Source: Pelagibius sp. (GTDB taxonomy: Bacteria; Pseudomonadota; Alphaproteobacteria; Kiloniellales; Kiloniellaceae). From it: DNA of 64,000 bases. Every line of letters starts with the position of its first letter. Within the stretch, counting starts at the first letter, position 1. Positions 8,517 to 17,297 of the stretch are shown in pieces. Made by a program: the position numbers and the translations under genes. Below the pieces are notes generated by a model that was given only the letters and a program-made list of their open reading frames with translations, ran no database searches and had not been told where the DNA came from. The DNA lies in the NCBI RefSeq assembly GCF_028289705.1, contig NZ_JANQOI010000087.1, positions 124,001 through 188,000 of the forward strand, read 5' to 3'.

Positions 8517-9824
8517 ATGGAGTACATCAAAAAGGCTGAAGCGAACCCGGAGGAGGAGGACCGCCGGGTCCAGGCGGCTGTCGCCGAAATCCTGGCCGAC
8601 ATCGAAGCCCGCGGCGAAGCGGCGGTGCGCGACTACGCGCGCAAGTTCGATGGCTGGGAGGCGGACTTCGTGCTTTCCGAGGAGAAGAAGCGGGGGATCA
8701 TCGCGGGCGTGTCCGATCAGGTGAAGGCGGATATCGCGTTCGCCCATAAACAGGTTCGCGGGTTCGCCGAGGCCCAGAAGGCCAGCCTGCTGGAGTTTTG
8801 CCTGGAAACCGCGCCCGGCGTGCGCCTCGGCCAGAAGGTGCTGCCGATGGACGCGGCGGGCTGCTATGTGCCCGGCGGACGCTACGCCCATGCCGCTTCG
8901 GCCATCATGTCGGTATCCACGGCCAAGGTCGCGGGCGTGCCGCAGATCGCCGCCTGTTCGCCGCCGCGCGGCGAGTCCATCAACCCCGCCGTCATCTACG
9001 CCATGGATCTCGCCGGGGCGGACATCATCCTCGAGATGGGCGGTGTCCACGCCGTGGCCACCATGGCCTACGGCCTTTTCGGGTGCGAACCGGCGGACAT
9101 CCTGGTGGGGCCGGGCAACGCCTATGTGGCCGAGGCCAAACGCCTGCTGTTCGGGCGCTGCGGCATCGACGTCATCGCGGGACCGACCGAGTCGGCCATC
9201 ATCGCCGACGAGAGCGCCGACCCCATGACCATCGCCGTGGACCTGGTGTCCCAGGCCGAGCACGGCCTGACCTCGCCGGTGTGGTTCATGACCACCTCGC
9301 GGGAGTTGGCGGAAACGGTGAACCGCATCATGCCGCGGGTCGGCGAGGACATGCCCAACGCCGAGGTGGTGCTGACCGCCTGGCGCGATCACGGCGAGAT
9401 CGTGCTCTGCGAGGACCGCGCGGAAACCTGCCGCATCTCCGACCGTTACGCGCCGGAGCATCTGCAGGTCATCGCCGCCGACCTGCCCTGGTGGCGGGAC
9501 AACCTGCGCAACTACGGCTCGCTCTTCCTGGGCGAGGGGGCGACGGTGACCCATGGCGACAAGTGCTCGGGCACCAACCACATTCTGCCCACCGGCCGTG
9601 CGGCGCGCTATTCCGGCGGCCTGAACGTGCAGAAGTTCCTCAAGGTGCTGACCTATCAGGAGATCGACGAGCAGGCCAACAAGGTGTTCTCCGCCGCCGG
9701 CTCGCGGATTTCCCGGACCGAGGGCATGGAGGGCCATGCGCGGGCCTGCGATTGGCGCCTGCGCAAGTACTTCCCTGGCGAGAACTGGAGCTTCGAAGTT
9801 TACGATCAGCAGCGCTACGACTGA
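8517..9824 (+). CDS. HisD-family dehydrogenase (histidinol dehydrogenase-like, HpsN-type paralogue)
   Basis: A 435-residue member of the histidinol dehydrogenase family, zinc-dependent enzymes that oxidise an alcohol to an acid in two NAD-dependent steps. Expected ligands and catalytic residues are visible: Gln246 and His249 in SQAEHG, Glu314-His315 in YAPEHL, Asp348 before SGTNHILPTG, and a late His at about 405. The gene is not with other his genes but between a dimethylglycine dehydrogenase-like gene (34-bp gap) and a DegT aminotransferase (10-bp gap). A catabolic role like that of sulfopropanediol dehydrogenase HpsN is therefore more likely than histidine synthesis. The true alcohol substrate is unknown. 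Confidence 0.85.
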   Translation: MEYIKKAEANPEEEDRRVQAAVAEILADIEARGEAAVRDYARKFDGWEADFVLSEEKKRGIIAGVSDQVKADIAFAHKQVRGFAEAQKASLLEFCLETAPGVRLGQKVLPMDAAGCYVPGGRYAHAASAIMSVSTAKVAGVPQIAACSPPRGESINPAVIYAMDLAGADIILEMGGVHAVATMAYGLFGCEPADILVGPGNAYVAEAKRLLFGRCGIDVIAGPTESAIIADESADPMTIAVDLVSQAEHGLTSPVWFMTTSRELAETVNRIMPRVGEDMPNAEVVLTAWRDHGEIVLCEDRAETCRISDRYAPEHLQVIAADLPWWRDNLRNYGSLFLGEGATVTHGDKCSGTNHILPTGRAARYSGGLNVQKFLKVLTYQEIDEQANKVFSAAGSRISRTEGMEGHARACDWRLRKYFPGENWSFEVYDQQRYD

Positions 9825-9834
9825 GGACAGGGAG

Positions 9835-11040
9835 ATGAAGCGCTTCACGAAGTCCTTCACCCAGCAGGAGCCCATCTCCGAGACGGCGGTCGAGCGCGCG
9901 GTGGCGGTGATGCGCTCCGGCCGGCTGCACCGCTACAATATCGATCCCGGCGAGATCTCCGAGGTTGCGGCCCTGGAAGAGGAATACGCCGCTTTTCAGG
10001 GGATCCGCTATTGCCTGGCCTGTGCCTCGGGCGGCTATGGCATGCAGGTGGCGCTGCGGGCGGCGGGCGTGAAGCCCGGCGACAAGGTGCTGGCCAACGC
10101 CTACACCCTGGCGCCGGTGCCCGGCGCGATCCACAGCATCGGCGGCCGGGCGGTGCTGGTGGAGATCGACGATCACTATCACATCGACCTGGGCGACCTG
10201 GGCCGCAAGGCGGAGGCCAGCGGCGCCCGTATCCTGCTGCTGTCCCACATGCGCGGCCACATCGCCGACATGGACCGTCTGATGGCGGTCTGCGACAAAT
10301 TCGGCGTCACAGTAATCGAAGACTGCGCCCACACCATGGGGGGCCGCTGGCGAGGCACCCGCTCCGGCAACTTCGGCAAGGTCGCCTGCTTCTCGACACA
10401 GACGTATAAGCACATCAACTCCGGCGAAGGCGGTTTCATCACCACCGATGACCCGGAGCTCGCCGCGCGGGCGGTGGTGCTCTCCGGGTCCTACATGCTT
10501 TACGGCCGCAATGGCGCTATCCCGGACGAGGAGGTCTTCCACCGCGTGCGCCTGGACGTGCCCAACTGCAGCGGGCGCATGGACAACCTGCGCGCCGCCA
10601 TCCTGCGCCCGCAACTGGCTGCGCTGGACGAGGCGGTGGAGCGTTGGAATGCCCGCTACGACCTCCTCGCGGAGGGGTTCCGCGCCGTGCCCGGCCTGCG
10701 GGTGCCGGCGCGCGATCCTCGGGAACACTATGTCGGCAGTTCCATCCAGTTCTTTGCCGAGGGCCTGCGCCGCGAAGCCATCCCGCAGTTCCTGGAGAAC
10801 TGCGCGGCGCGCGGCGTGGAACTGAAGTGGTTCGGCGACGCCGAGCCCAAGGGCTTCACCAGTCGCTACGACAGCTGGCGCTATCTCGGCGAGCAGCCGG
10901 ACCTGCCGCAAACTCTCGCGGTGCTGGACAAGACTTGCGACATGCGCGTGCCGCTCACCTTCGACCTTGACGACTGCCGCCTGATCGTGGAGATCGTCGG
11001 CGAGGAAGTGGCCCGTCTGCGCAGCGACCAGGCGGCATAA
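9835..11040 (+). CDS. DegT/DnrJ/EryC1/StrS family PLP aminotransferase
   Basis: A 401-residue aminotransferase of the DegT family, fold type I. Lys192 in STQTYKHINSGEGG is the predicted PLP Schiff-base lysine; the preceding VIEDCAHTMGG contains the Asp that contacts the pyridine nitrogen. The ATG at 9835 is chosen because GGGAG lies directly upstream and the stop of the HisD-like gene is only 10 bp before. Family members usually transaminate keto-sugars, but no sugar-nucleotide genes are near. In this operon it more likely moves an amino group to or from the product of the HisD-like dehydrogenase; this is inference. Confidence 0.87.
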   Translation: MKRFTKSFTQQEPISETAVERAVAVMRSGRLHRYNIDPGEISEVAALEEEYAAFQGIRYCLACASGGYGMQVALRAAGVKPGDKVLANAYTLAPVPGAIHSIGGRAVLVEIDDHYHIDLGDLGRKAEASGARILLLSHMRGHIADMDRLMAVCDKFGVTVIEDCAHTMGGRWRGTRSGNFGKVACFSTQTYKHINSGEGGFITTDDPELAARAVVLSGSYMLYGRNGAIPDEEVFHRVRLDVPNCSGRMDNLRAAILRPQLAALDEAVERWNARYDLLAEGFRAVPGLRVPARDPREHYVGSSIQFFAEGLRREAIPQFLENCAARGVELKWFGDAEPKGFTSRYDSWRYLGEQPDLPQTLAVLDKTCDMRVPLTFDLDDCRLIVEIVGEEVARLRSDQAA

Positions 11041-11088
11041 ACTGCTCGGGCGTCTTCCACTTACGTAGAATCGGTGGCGGCCCGGGCC

Positions 11089-12678
11089 CTACCTAAGATC
11101 TGCTTCGAGAATCGCTGCGTAGAGCGCCGGGTCTTCGAGGATAGCCTCGGCAAGTCTTATGTCTTTATCGTCCTGGCCGATTTCCGGTGGGCATTGATCG
11201 CGATGGGCCTGCAATGCAGCGCTGTCACTATCGTCGATCTTCCGCGTCCGGGTCGCGTGATCGATATGACCCTCCCCCATCTTAAGCTGTGTGATGGCAG
11301 CTTCGCCGCTGTCCAGAGCGGCGCTACAGATCATCGGCAGGGCTCCCCGCTTGTCCATCGTGTAGTCGCTTGAGGTCTTGATCTCATTTCCTCGGTGGAC
11401 GAACAACGCGCCGTTCCCGAGTGAGAGAGGCCATTCGTAGTACCCAGTTCCCCTTGTCACGCTTCCGATCACGATTCCACGTCCGGAATCGGCAAACTCC
11501 GCTACCAAGGGCTCGGCGCCATTGGAGGTGTTGCCATTCGCGAGGACGACCAGAGGGATTTCGGAGTTCTCCAGCGCTTTGCGTGCAGCAAAGCGTTCGC
11601 GCGGGGAGGTCTTTTGCTCCTCCTGATCATAGTAACGCGTGCTGTCATTGTAGAAGACATCGTGAAGCAAAGCGGTCGCAAAGGGATTCGCAATAGCGGT
11701 CCCGCGGAGGTCGAGGATGATGCCTGACATATCCTCCTGGCCCAACTCCGGCAGTTCGGCGGTTTCGTCCTTGATGTGCGCCTTCAGGGTTTCCAACGTC
11801 TTCTTGCTAATCGCGCTGACTTGGATGTAGAGCACGCCATCCCTTTGCTGCATCACGGGCATATCCAGGTTCTGATGCGTCCGTTGCAGTGTAATGGTGC
11901 GCGATTGCGTGGAACCGGCACTGCGGACCGTGACGTTAAGTTCACTGCCCGTCGGCCCCACGAGTTGCATCGCCAGCGGAATGCCCTCGTAGTTGCCGGC
12001 TGGCTTGCCGTCAATTGCCAGGACTTGATCGCCGGGCTTGAGTCCCGCCTGCTCAGCATCCGATTGGCGCCTGACCTGCGCGATCTCTGTCAAATCGTTT
12101 GCCGGCTGCATACGAAAGCCGGGAATTGCCCAGTAATCCTGTTTCCACGAATAGTCCAGGTATTCCCGCAATGGATCACCGCCTGCGAGGCCGACCGCCT
12201 TCAAGTCCTGGCGCGATACATAGCCGATTTCGCGATCGAGACTCGCCGCGGCGGCTGCCAGCACAAGGTCGGTGATCTCGATCCAGGAGGCACTGGCCAC
12301 GTTCGGAGAGGCCCCTTTCAATGCCCATACCGAATTCCTTGTCACGGCGGCCCAGCCGTCTGCTGCATACCAAGCCGGTTGGTCAAACCTGTAGATGACC
12401 TCGTCGCGGAGCACGACTTCCGCGAAGCGGCCATCGACAGAAACACGCATGTCCGGCTCCAACTCGCGGAGGCTTTCGATGGCTGGGAGAACAATGTCTT
12501 CGAGGCGAACTCCGTCTTTCCTGTGGGTTTCATAGAGGTAGTCGAAGGAAGTACGAAGGGTGCGCGTCGTGTCGGTTTGCGTGGGGGCATCGAGGTTGGG
12601 TCTGGGAACCGCGCAGGCCTGTAGCAGAACCAGCAGGCATAGCGCCTTGAAAACTCCAATCTGCCGCAAGCGAGCCAT
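11089..12678 (-). CDS. S41-like serine peptidase lipoprotein with PDZ domain
   Basis: A 529-residue exported protein. The N-terminus has a lipoprotein signal with lipobox LLQAC, Cys22 being the predicted lipidation site. A PDZ domain follows at about 185-265 (QAGLKPGDQVLAIDGKPAG), then a C-terminal processing protease-like domain in which GNTSNGAEP places a candidate nucleophile Ser385. A clear catalytic Lys was not identified by eye, so activity is unproven. The gene stands alone, faces its left neighbour, and is visibly less GC-rich with different codon use from the operons around it, suggesting separate acquisition. It could act in envelope protein processing. Confidence 0.75.
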   Translation of the reverse strand: MARLRQIGVFKALCLLVLLQACAVPRPNLDAPTQTDTTRTLRTSFDYLYETHRKDGVRLEDIVLPAIESLRELEPDMRVSVDGRFAEVVLRDEVIYRFDQPAWYAADGWAAVTRNSVWALKGASPNVASASWIEITDLVLAAAAASLDREIGYVSRQDLKAVGLAGGDPLREYLDYSWKQDYWAIPGFRMQPANDLTEIAQVRRQSDAEQAGLKPGDQVLAIDGKPAGNYEGIPLAMQLVGPTGSELNVTVRSAGSTQSRTITLQRTHQNLDMPVMQQRDGVLYIQVSAISKKTLETLKAHIKDETAELPELGQEDMSGIILDLRGTAIANPFATALLHDVFYNDSTRYYDQEEQKTSPRERFAARKALENSEIPLVVLANGNTSNGAEPLVAEFADSGRGIVIGSVTRGTGYYEWPLSLGNGALFVHRGNEIKTSSDYTMDKRGALPMICSAALDSGEAAITQLKMGEGHIDHATRTRKIDDSDSAALQAHRDQCPPEIGQDDKDIRLAEAILEDPALYAAILEADLR

Positions 12679-12783
12679 TCCACATCCCTAGAGTTTTGGG
12701 TTCTCTAGAGTTCGCAAATTCTCGTTACGGTTTCAAGGCATTTGCAGCGCACAGCTTATCGGGTTGGCGAATGGGGCCTGGAT

Positions 12784-13518
12784 CTACCCGTAGACCGCCT
12801 CGGAAAATGCGCGGAACAGGCGGGTGGAGAAGTCGTTTTCCAGGGGCTTGTATTCGGGGTGCCATTGGACGCCGAGGGCGAAGGCCTTGGCGCCGGTCAC
12901 CGAGACGGCTTCCGGCGTGCCGTCGGGGGCCAGCCCCTCGATCTCCAGGCCCGCCGCCGGGCGGTCGATGCCCTGGGCGTGAAGAGAGTTGACCTCGATC
13001 TCGGTGGCGCCGGCGATCTTGGCAAACTGTCCATCCGGCGTGAAAGTCATGCCGTGGCGCAGGCCGTAGCGCACGTCCGGGTCGTCGTGCTTGGGCATGC
13101 GGTGATCCATGCGGCCCTCCACCTCATGCACGCAGGCATGGAGGGTGCCCCCCAGGGCGGCGTTCAGTTCCTGAAAGCCGCGGCAGACGAAAAGACTCGG
13201 CAGCCCACGGCCCAGCGCCGCGTCGATCAGGGCAAAGGTCATGGCGTCACGCGCCTCGTCGTAGGGCTCGGCCTTCTCGTGGGCGTCCTGCCCGTAGCGG
13301 CTGGGATGCACGTTGGAGGGGCTGCCGGTGAACAGCAGGCCGTCGAGCACGCCCAACATGTCGTCCAGGTCCTGGCTTTCGGCCATGGCGGGAACGATCA
13401 GCGGCGTGCAGCCCGAGACCTCCCAGACCGCGCGGGCATACTTGTCGCCGAGAACGTGGTAGCGGGCGTTGTCGTAGGTGCGAAAGTCGGCGGTGATGCC
13501 GACGAGGGGGCGTCTCAT
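12784..13518 (-). CDS. Gamma-glutamyl hydrolase, class I glutamine amidotransferase fold (PuuD-like)
   Basis: A 244-residue class I GATase-type hydrolase. The nucleophile Cys112 lies in LFVCRGFQELN, and His220 and Glu222 in GVQWHPEY complete the triad; VNSLHAQGID is typical of the PuuD (gamma-glutamyl-GABA hydrolase) branch. The Met at 13518 starts the conserved RRPLVGITADF segment and overlaps the stop of the isochorismatase-like gene (ATGA), so this start is well supported. It is the last gene of a seven-gene minus-strand operon with a polyamine-type transporter. A gamma-glutamyl-amine hydrolase fits that context; a matching gamma-glutamyl ligase could be one of the glutamine-synthetase-like proteins further right. 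Confidence 0.87.
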   Translation of the reverse strand: MRRPLVGITADFRTYDNARYHVLGDKYARAVWEVSGCTPLIVPAMAESQDLDDMLGVLDGLLFTGSPSNVHPSRYGQDAHEKAEPYDEARDAMTFALIDAALGRGLPSLFVCRGFQELNAALGGTLHACVHEVEGRMDHRMPKHDDPDVRYGLRHGMTFTPDGQFAKIAGATEIEVNSLHAQGIDRPAAGLEIEGLAPDGTPEAVSVTGAKAFALGVQWHPEYKPLENDFSTRLFRAFSEAVYG

Positions 13519-14162
13519 GCGGCCGAGGCGCCGCGCGCGCCCATCTCGTCCAACAACTCGGCGGTTTCGGCGATACGGGCGTAGCCCTTCATCACCGCGA
13601 GGCTGGCGGTCTCTTCCTCGGGCGACTTGGTCGCGCAGGCATCGGCCACCATGGTGACCAGAAAGCCGCGGTCGGCGGCATCGCGCACGGCGGACTCCAC
13701 GCACTGGTTGGTCAGAACGCCGAAGATGGCCAGCCGCTCGACCCCCAGGTTGCGCAGGACGTATTCGATGTTGGTGGCGTTGAAGATGCCCGAGGCGGAC
13801 TTGGGCAGCAGGATTTCGTCGTCGGCCGGGGCAAGCGCCGGCATCACCTGGCCGCCCTCCGAGCCTTTTGGAATGAGGATGTTGCAGCGCTTGTGGTCGA
13901 GGCTGCGGTCGCGTCCGTCCAGGGTCAGCGCCTCGATCACGGTGTAGAGCACCTCGATCTTCGCGCGCCGGGCCGCCGCGATCAGGCGCTCGGCATTGGG
14001 CAGCACGATCCCGTCGAGCCGATCCCAGTAGTGCGCGGTTTCCGGCTGGCCCAGTTTCTCGGCCAGCGCCCGCTCGCAGAAGCCGCGCTGCAGGTCGACG
14101 ACCAGCAGAGCCGCGTTTTCCGCCTGCAGCGTGAAGTCCGCTGTGCTGGTGGTCCCGGCCAT
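13515..14162 (-). CDS. Isochorismatase-family cysteine hydrolase
   Basis: A 215-residue isochorismatase-fold hydrolase with the complete catalytic triad Asp23 (LLVVDLQRGF), Lys121 (LLPKSASGIF) and Cys154 (VLTNQCVESAVRDA). Family members hydrolyse amides, ureides or carbamoyl groups, for example nicotinamidase, N-carbamoylsarcosine amidase and ureidoacrylate hydrolase RutB. The start at 14162 is 2 bp after the oxygenase stop on this strand, and the 3' end overlaps the PuuD-like gene by 4 bp, so it is inside the operon. Substrate unknown; an amide or ureide of the transported amine is the natural guess. Confidence 0.87.
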   Translation of the reverse strand: MAGTTSTADFTLQAENAALLVVDLQRGFCERALAEKLGQPETAHYWDRLDGIVLPNAERLIAAARRAKIEVLYTVIEALTLDGRDRSLDHKRCNILIPKGSEGGQVMPALAPADDEILLPKSASGIFNATNIEYVLRNLGVERLAIFGVLTNQCVESAVRDAADRGFLVTMVADACATKSPEEETASLAVMKGYARIAETAELLDEMGARGASAA

Positions 14163-14164
14163 CG

Positions 14165-15196
14165 CTAGCTGTTCCCGGTCTTGTCCCGGTGATAGTCGAA
14201 GGTCGCGTTGATCATGTCCAGCAGGTGCTGACCGCTGGTGGTCGGCGGAAAGCGGGCCGGGCGTTCCGGTCCGACGCAGCCCGGCAGCGCTTCCACCCTG
14301 GCGCTGAAATTGGGATCGAAGAAGAAGGGAATGGAGTAGCGCTCGGCGCCGGAGACGTTGATCACCCGGTGTTGGGTGGAGGCGAAGAGGTTGTTGGTCC
14401 AGCGCGCCATCATATCGCCGATGTTGATGACGAAGGTGCCGGGCAGGGGCGGCGCGTCGATCCACACCCCGGCGGCGTTCTTCACCTGCAGACCGCCGTT
14501 GGCATCCTGGGCCAGGATGGTCAGGCAGCCGAAGTCGGTATGGGCGCCGGCGCCGATCTGGTCTTCGGTGATGGAGCCCTGCTGCGGCGGATAGTGCAGG
14601 GGCCCCAGGGTGGTCATGGGGTCGGTCAGGTCGCGGTCGAAGTGGCACTCGTCCAGCTCCAGCGCCAGGGCGAAGGCGTGCATGATCTGACGGCCGAGGC
14701 CGGTGACGGCATCGAAGTAGGACTGCATGGCGCCCTGCCAGCCGGGCAGGTCGACGGGCCAGAGGTTGGGGCCGTGCAGGGGCAGGCCGGCGCGGACCAG
14801 CGGATGGTCCTCGGCCAGGTCGCGGCCGATCTTGATGCCTTCCTTCAGGTCGCCCTCGGCGATCTGCTTGTCCGGATCGAGGTTCTCGCCGCCCAGCTTG
14901 AAGTAGCCGCGGTGGCAGGGCGATTTCTCGATGTCGATGGCCAGCTTGGCCTCCAGCGGCTGGTCGAAGAAACGCTTGGCCTCCGCGAAGGTGCGCTCCA
15001 GCAGTGCCGGTTCGACGCCATGGTTGGAAAGATAGAAGAAGCCGATGTTGCAGCAGGCCTCGCCGATTTCCCGCGCGACGCTTTGCCGGGTGGCGAGATT
15101 GCCCGTGAGAAAGGGCCCGAAGTCGATGACCGGGATCTTCTCCAGGGGCACCCGTTCGCCTCGCAGGTTCCGGTGCAGCTCTACAGTCGCGCTCAT
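14165..15196 (-). CDS. 2-oxoglutarate/Fe(II)-dependent oxygenase, isopenicillin N synthase-like
   Basis: A 343-residue member of the isopenicillin N synthase-like 2OG-Fe(II) oxygenases. The N-terminal DIOX_N region begins at about residue 20 (IPVIDFGPFL) and includes the typical CCNIGFFYLSNHGV. The facial triad is His219, Asp221 (AHTDFG) and His276 (STQHRVIN), with Arg286-x-Ser288 for 2-oxoglutarate. Such enzymes hydroxylate or oxidatively demethylate small molecules in the cytoplasm. It lies between transporter genes (32-bp gap) and the isochorismatase-like gene (2-bp gap), so it probably performs the first oxidation of the imported compound. Substrate not identifiable. Confidence 0.88.
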   Translation of the reverse strand: MSATVELHRNLRGERVPLEKIPVIDFGPFLTGNLATRQSVAREIGEACCNIGFFYLSNHGVEPALLERTFAEAKRFFDQPLEAKLAIDIEKSPCHRGYFKLGGENLDPDKQIAEGDLKEGIKIGRDLAEDHPLVRAGLPLHGPNLWPVDLPGWQGAMQSYFDAVTGLGRQIMHAFALALELDECHFDRDLTDPMTTLGPLHYPPQQGSITEDQIGAGAHTDFGCLTILAQDANGGLQVKNAAGVWIDAPPLPGTFVINIGDMMARWTNNLFASTQHRVINVSGAERYSIPFFFDPNFSARVEALPGCVGPERPARFPPTTSGQHLLDMINATFDYHRDKTGNS

Positions 15197-15228
15197 AACC
15201 TTCCTCTCAAGACCTCGCTCTTAGGGCT

Positions 15229-16035
15229 CTACCTCTCCTGCCGGCGCCGCATCACGATCCAGGTGCCGTAGCCCAGGATCAGGATCAGGGCCGCGCCGGT
15301 GGTGGTGAGGGCACCCAGGGTCGGCACCAGCGGCGTGTAGCCGGACACCATCTTGGCGTAGAGCCATTCGGGCACGGTCTGGTCGGCGCCGGTGGTGAAG
15401 AGGGAGAGGGGGAAGTTCCCCCAGGACAGCAGAAAGGCGAACAACCCGCCGGAGACGACCCCCGGCCAGAGCACCGGCAGAGTGACCTCCTTCAAGGTCT
15501 GCCAGCGGGTTGCGCCGAGATCGAAGGCGGCCTCCTCCAAGGCGGGGTCGAACGAATAAGCCTGGATAGAGATGACAAGAGTCACGATCGGCACGATCCA
15601 TACCAGATGTGCGATCACCGCCGTCCGCCAGTCGGGAATGATCCCCACCGACGAAAACCAGATCAAGAGGGCCAGGCCCAGCACGGCCTGGGGAAAGAAG
15701 ATGGGCAGCAGCACGAGGCGCTGATAGAGGCGCCGGCCGCGCCACTGGAAGCGCGCGAAGGCGAGGGCGCCGAAGAAAGCCAGCACCACGGAAATCAGAG
15801 CCACCAGCAGCGCGATGGTGAGCGAGGTGGAAACCAGATCGCGCACCGTGAGCGAGGTGAAGGCCTTTTCGTACCACTTGCTGTCGAAGGCCGGGACGGG
15901 AAAGCGGAAGTAGCGCTGCTTGGAAAAGGAGGCCAGGGCGACGCAAAGGATCGGCAGGTAGAGAAAGACGATCAAGGCGCCGGACCAGACCGCGATCAGG
16001 CCATGGGTGATGCGCTTCTTGCGGGCCTCAGTCAT
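15229..16035 (-). CDS. ABC transporter permease, PotC-like
   Basis: A 268-residue inner-membrane permease of the spermidine/putrescine type (COG1177), with about six membrane segments and the EAA loop EEAAFDLGATRWQTLKEVTLP that docks on the ATPase. It overlaps the 3' end of the PotB-like gene by 8 bp, so the two permeases are translationally coupled. It forms the channel with that partner. Polyamine transport is a family default; the paired catabolic genes suggest a more specific amine or amide substrate. Confidence 0.88.
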   Translation of the reverse strand: MTEARKKRITHGLIAVWSGALIVFLYLPILCVALASFSKQRYFRFPVPAFDSKWYEKAFTSLTVRDLVSTSLTIALLVALISVVLAFFGALAFARFQWRGRRLYQRLVLLPIFFPQAVLGLALLIWFSSVGIIPDWRTAVIAHLVWIVPIVTLVISIQAYSFDPALEEAAFDLGATRWQTLKEVTLPVLWPGVVSGGLFAFLLSWGNFPLSLFTTGADQTVPEWLYAKMVSGYTPLVPTLGALTTTGAALILILGYGTWIVMRRRQER

Positions 16036-16936
16036 TGCCGCCGCGCCCCAGAATGCGGTCCAGGTCGACCCAGTTCAGCAGGGTCAGCACCAGGGTGCCG
16101 GAGAAAAGGATCAGGATGACGGAGAGCGCCGAGCCCAGGGGCCAGTTCTGCCCGAAGGTGAAGGCGGTTTCGATCTCGTCGGCGATCATGATCACCGCCT
16201 GTCCGCCGAGGATCTTGGACTCCGCCAGCGAGCCCAGGGAGAGGATGAAGGTCAGCAGGCCGCCGATCAGGATGCCAGGCATGGCCAGCGGCAACTCGAT
16301 CTCCCGGAAGACCTGCCAGCGCGAGGCGCCCATGTCGAAGGCCGCCTCGGTCACTTCGCGGGAGACCATGGAGATGCCGAGCACCATGGGAAACAGCGTG
16401 AAGGGCAGATAGACGTAGACCAGCCCCAGGATGATGGCCGGCACGTCGTAGAGCATGCTCTCGGCATCGATGCCCAGCCAGGCCTTGAGGCCGCCCAGGA
16501 AAACGCCGCCCTTGATGAGGAACAGCACCCAGCCGAAGAGGCGGATGTTCTCGGAGACGAACAGCGGGATCACGACCGCCAGGGTCATCAGGTTGGCCCA
16601 GCGCCCGAAAAGCTTGGCCATGCCATAGGCGATGGGCCAGCAGATCAGCATCAGGAGCGCCACCGTCGCCAGCGCCAGGCCCAGGGACTTGGCGAAGGAG
16701 ATATAGTAACTGCCGGAGAAGATGGCGAAGTAGTTCTCCAGGGTCGGCGGGAAGGTGAAGTCGAAGGTGCCTTCCGGCATGAAGGAGTAGCCGAGCACCG
16801 CCAGCAGCGGCGCGGCGAAGGCCAGCGCCAGAAAGATCAGCACCGGCAGGGCGGTCAGCAGGCCTGGACTGAGGCGCAGCCGCCCGCGCGCTGTCTGCGC
16901 ATCGGCCTTCGACAGGCTCTGGCTGATGGTCGCCAT
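16028..16936 (-). CDS. ABC transporter permease, PotB-like
   Basis: A 302-residue permease of the PotB/COG1176 type with six or so hydrophobic segments and the EAA loop TEAAFDMGASRWQVFREIELP. It starts at 16936, directly after a 361-bp block of palindromic repeats that separates it from the ATPase gene of the same operon. It pairs with the PotC-like permease. Expression across the repeat block may be reduced relative to the upstream binding protein and ATPase. Confidence 0.88.
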   Translation of the reverse strand: MATISQSLSKADAQTARGRLRLSPGLLTALPVLIFLALAFAAPLLAVLGYSFMPEGTFDFTFPPTLENYFAIFSGSYYISFAKSLGLALATVALLMLICWPIAYGMAKLFGRWANLMTLAVVIPLFVSENIRLFGWVLFLIKGGVFLGGLKAWLGIDAESMLYDVPAIILGLVYVYLPFTLFPMVLGISMVSREVTEAAFDMGASRWQVFREIELPLAMPGILIGGLLTFILSLGSLAESKILGGQAVIMIADEIETAFTFGQNWPLGSALSVILILFSGTLVLTLLNWVDLDRILGRGGND

Positions 16937-16943
16937 GATCAGA

Positions 16944-17089
16944 CCCTCTCCCCTCGCGGGAGAGGGAGGGGCCCGCGAAGCGGGAGGGTGAGGAGGCGGC
17001 TCTGCGCTCTCGGCTTACCCCTCACCCAGCTCCGGCTAAACTCGCTGCGCTCGCTAAGCCTGCGCATCCCTCTCCCACCAGGGGAGAGG
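16944..17089. repeat. Palindromic intergenic repeat, copy 1
   Basis: A 146-bp element framed by hairpins: it opens with CCTCTCCC-ctcgc-GGGAGAGG and closes with CCTCTCCC-acca-GGGGAGAGG. Internal arms GGGAGGGTGAGG and CCCCTCACCC add further symmetry. It is about 85 percent alike by eye to the copy at 17133-17280. This type of CCCTCTCC/GGAGAGGG palindrome is a common intergenic repeat of alphaproteobacteria (REP/BIME-like). It lies within an operon, between ATPase and permease genes. No protein-coding gene is supported here. Confidence 0.85.
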
Positions 17090-17132
17090 AAAAAGATCGA
17101 TGGCGAAGGGCGGTGACCGGCGACTCTCGAAT

Positions 17133-17280
17133 CCCTCTCCCCTCGCGGGAGAGGGAGGGGCCCGCGCAGCGGGAGGGTGAGGGGGCTCTGCGCCCTCGGC
17201 TTCCCCCTCACCCAGCTTCGCGTAAGCGCGACCTGCGGTCCCGCTAACGCTGCGCAACCCTCTCCCGCAAGGGGAGAGGG
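17133..17280. repeat. Palindromic intergenic repeat, copy 2
   Basis: A 148-bp direct repeat of the element at 16944-17089, again bounded by CCTCTCCC / GGGAGAGG hairpins and carrying the internal GGGAGGGTGAGG / CCCTCACCC arms. The middle is the most divergent part (CGTAAGCGCGACCTGCGGTC versus CTAAACTCGCTGCGCTCGC). It ends 18 bp beyond the 3' end of the ATPase gene. Transcribed, both copies would form strong RNA hairpins. Confidence 0.85.
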
Positions 17281-17297
17281 AGATAGATGCTGAGGCG

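Noticed and set aside
8517..9824. Histidine biosynthesis histidinol dehydrogenase
   Set aside because: The active-site residues fit the family, but no other his genes are near and the operon partners are catabolic, so a paralogue with another substrate is more likely.
6192..9875. Very long open frame on the minus strand opposite the DMGDH-like and HisD-like genes
   Set aside because: It is an antisense shadow typical of high-GC DNA. The plus-strand proteins have complete family motifs, and the antisense translation has none.
16937..17297. Possible CRISPR array in the repeat block
   Set aside because: There are only two long units of about 147 bp that are themselves palindromic, with no short regular repeats or unique spacers.
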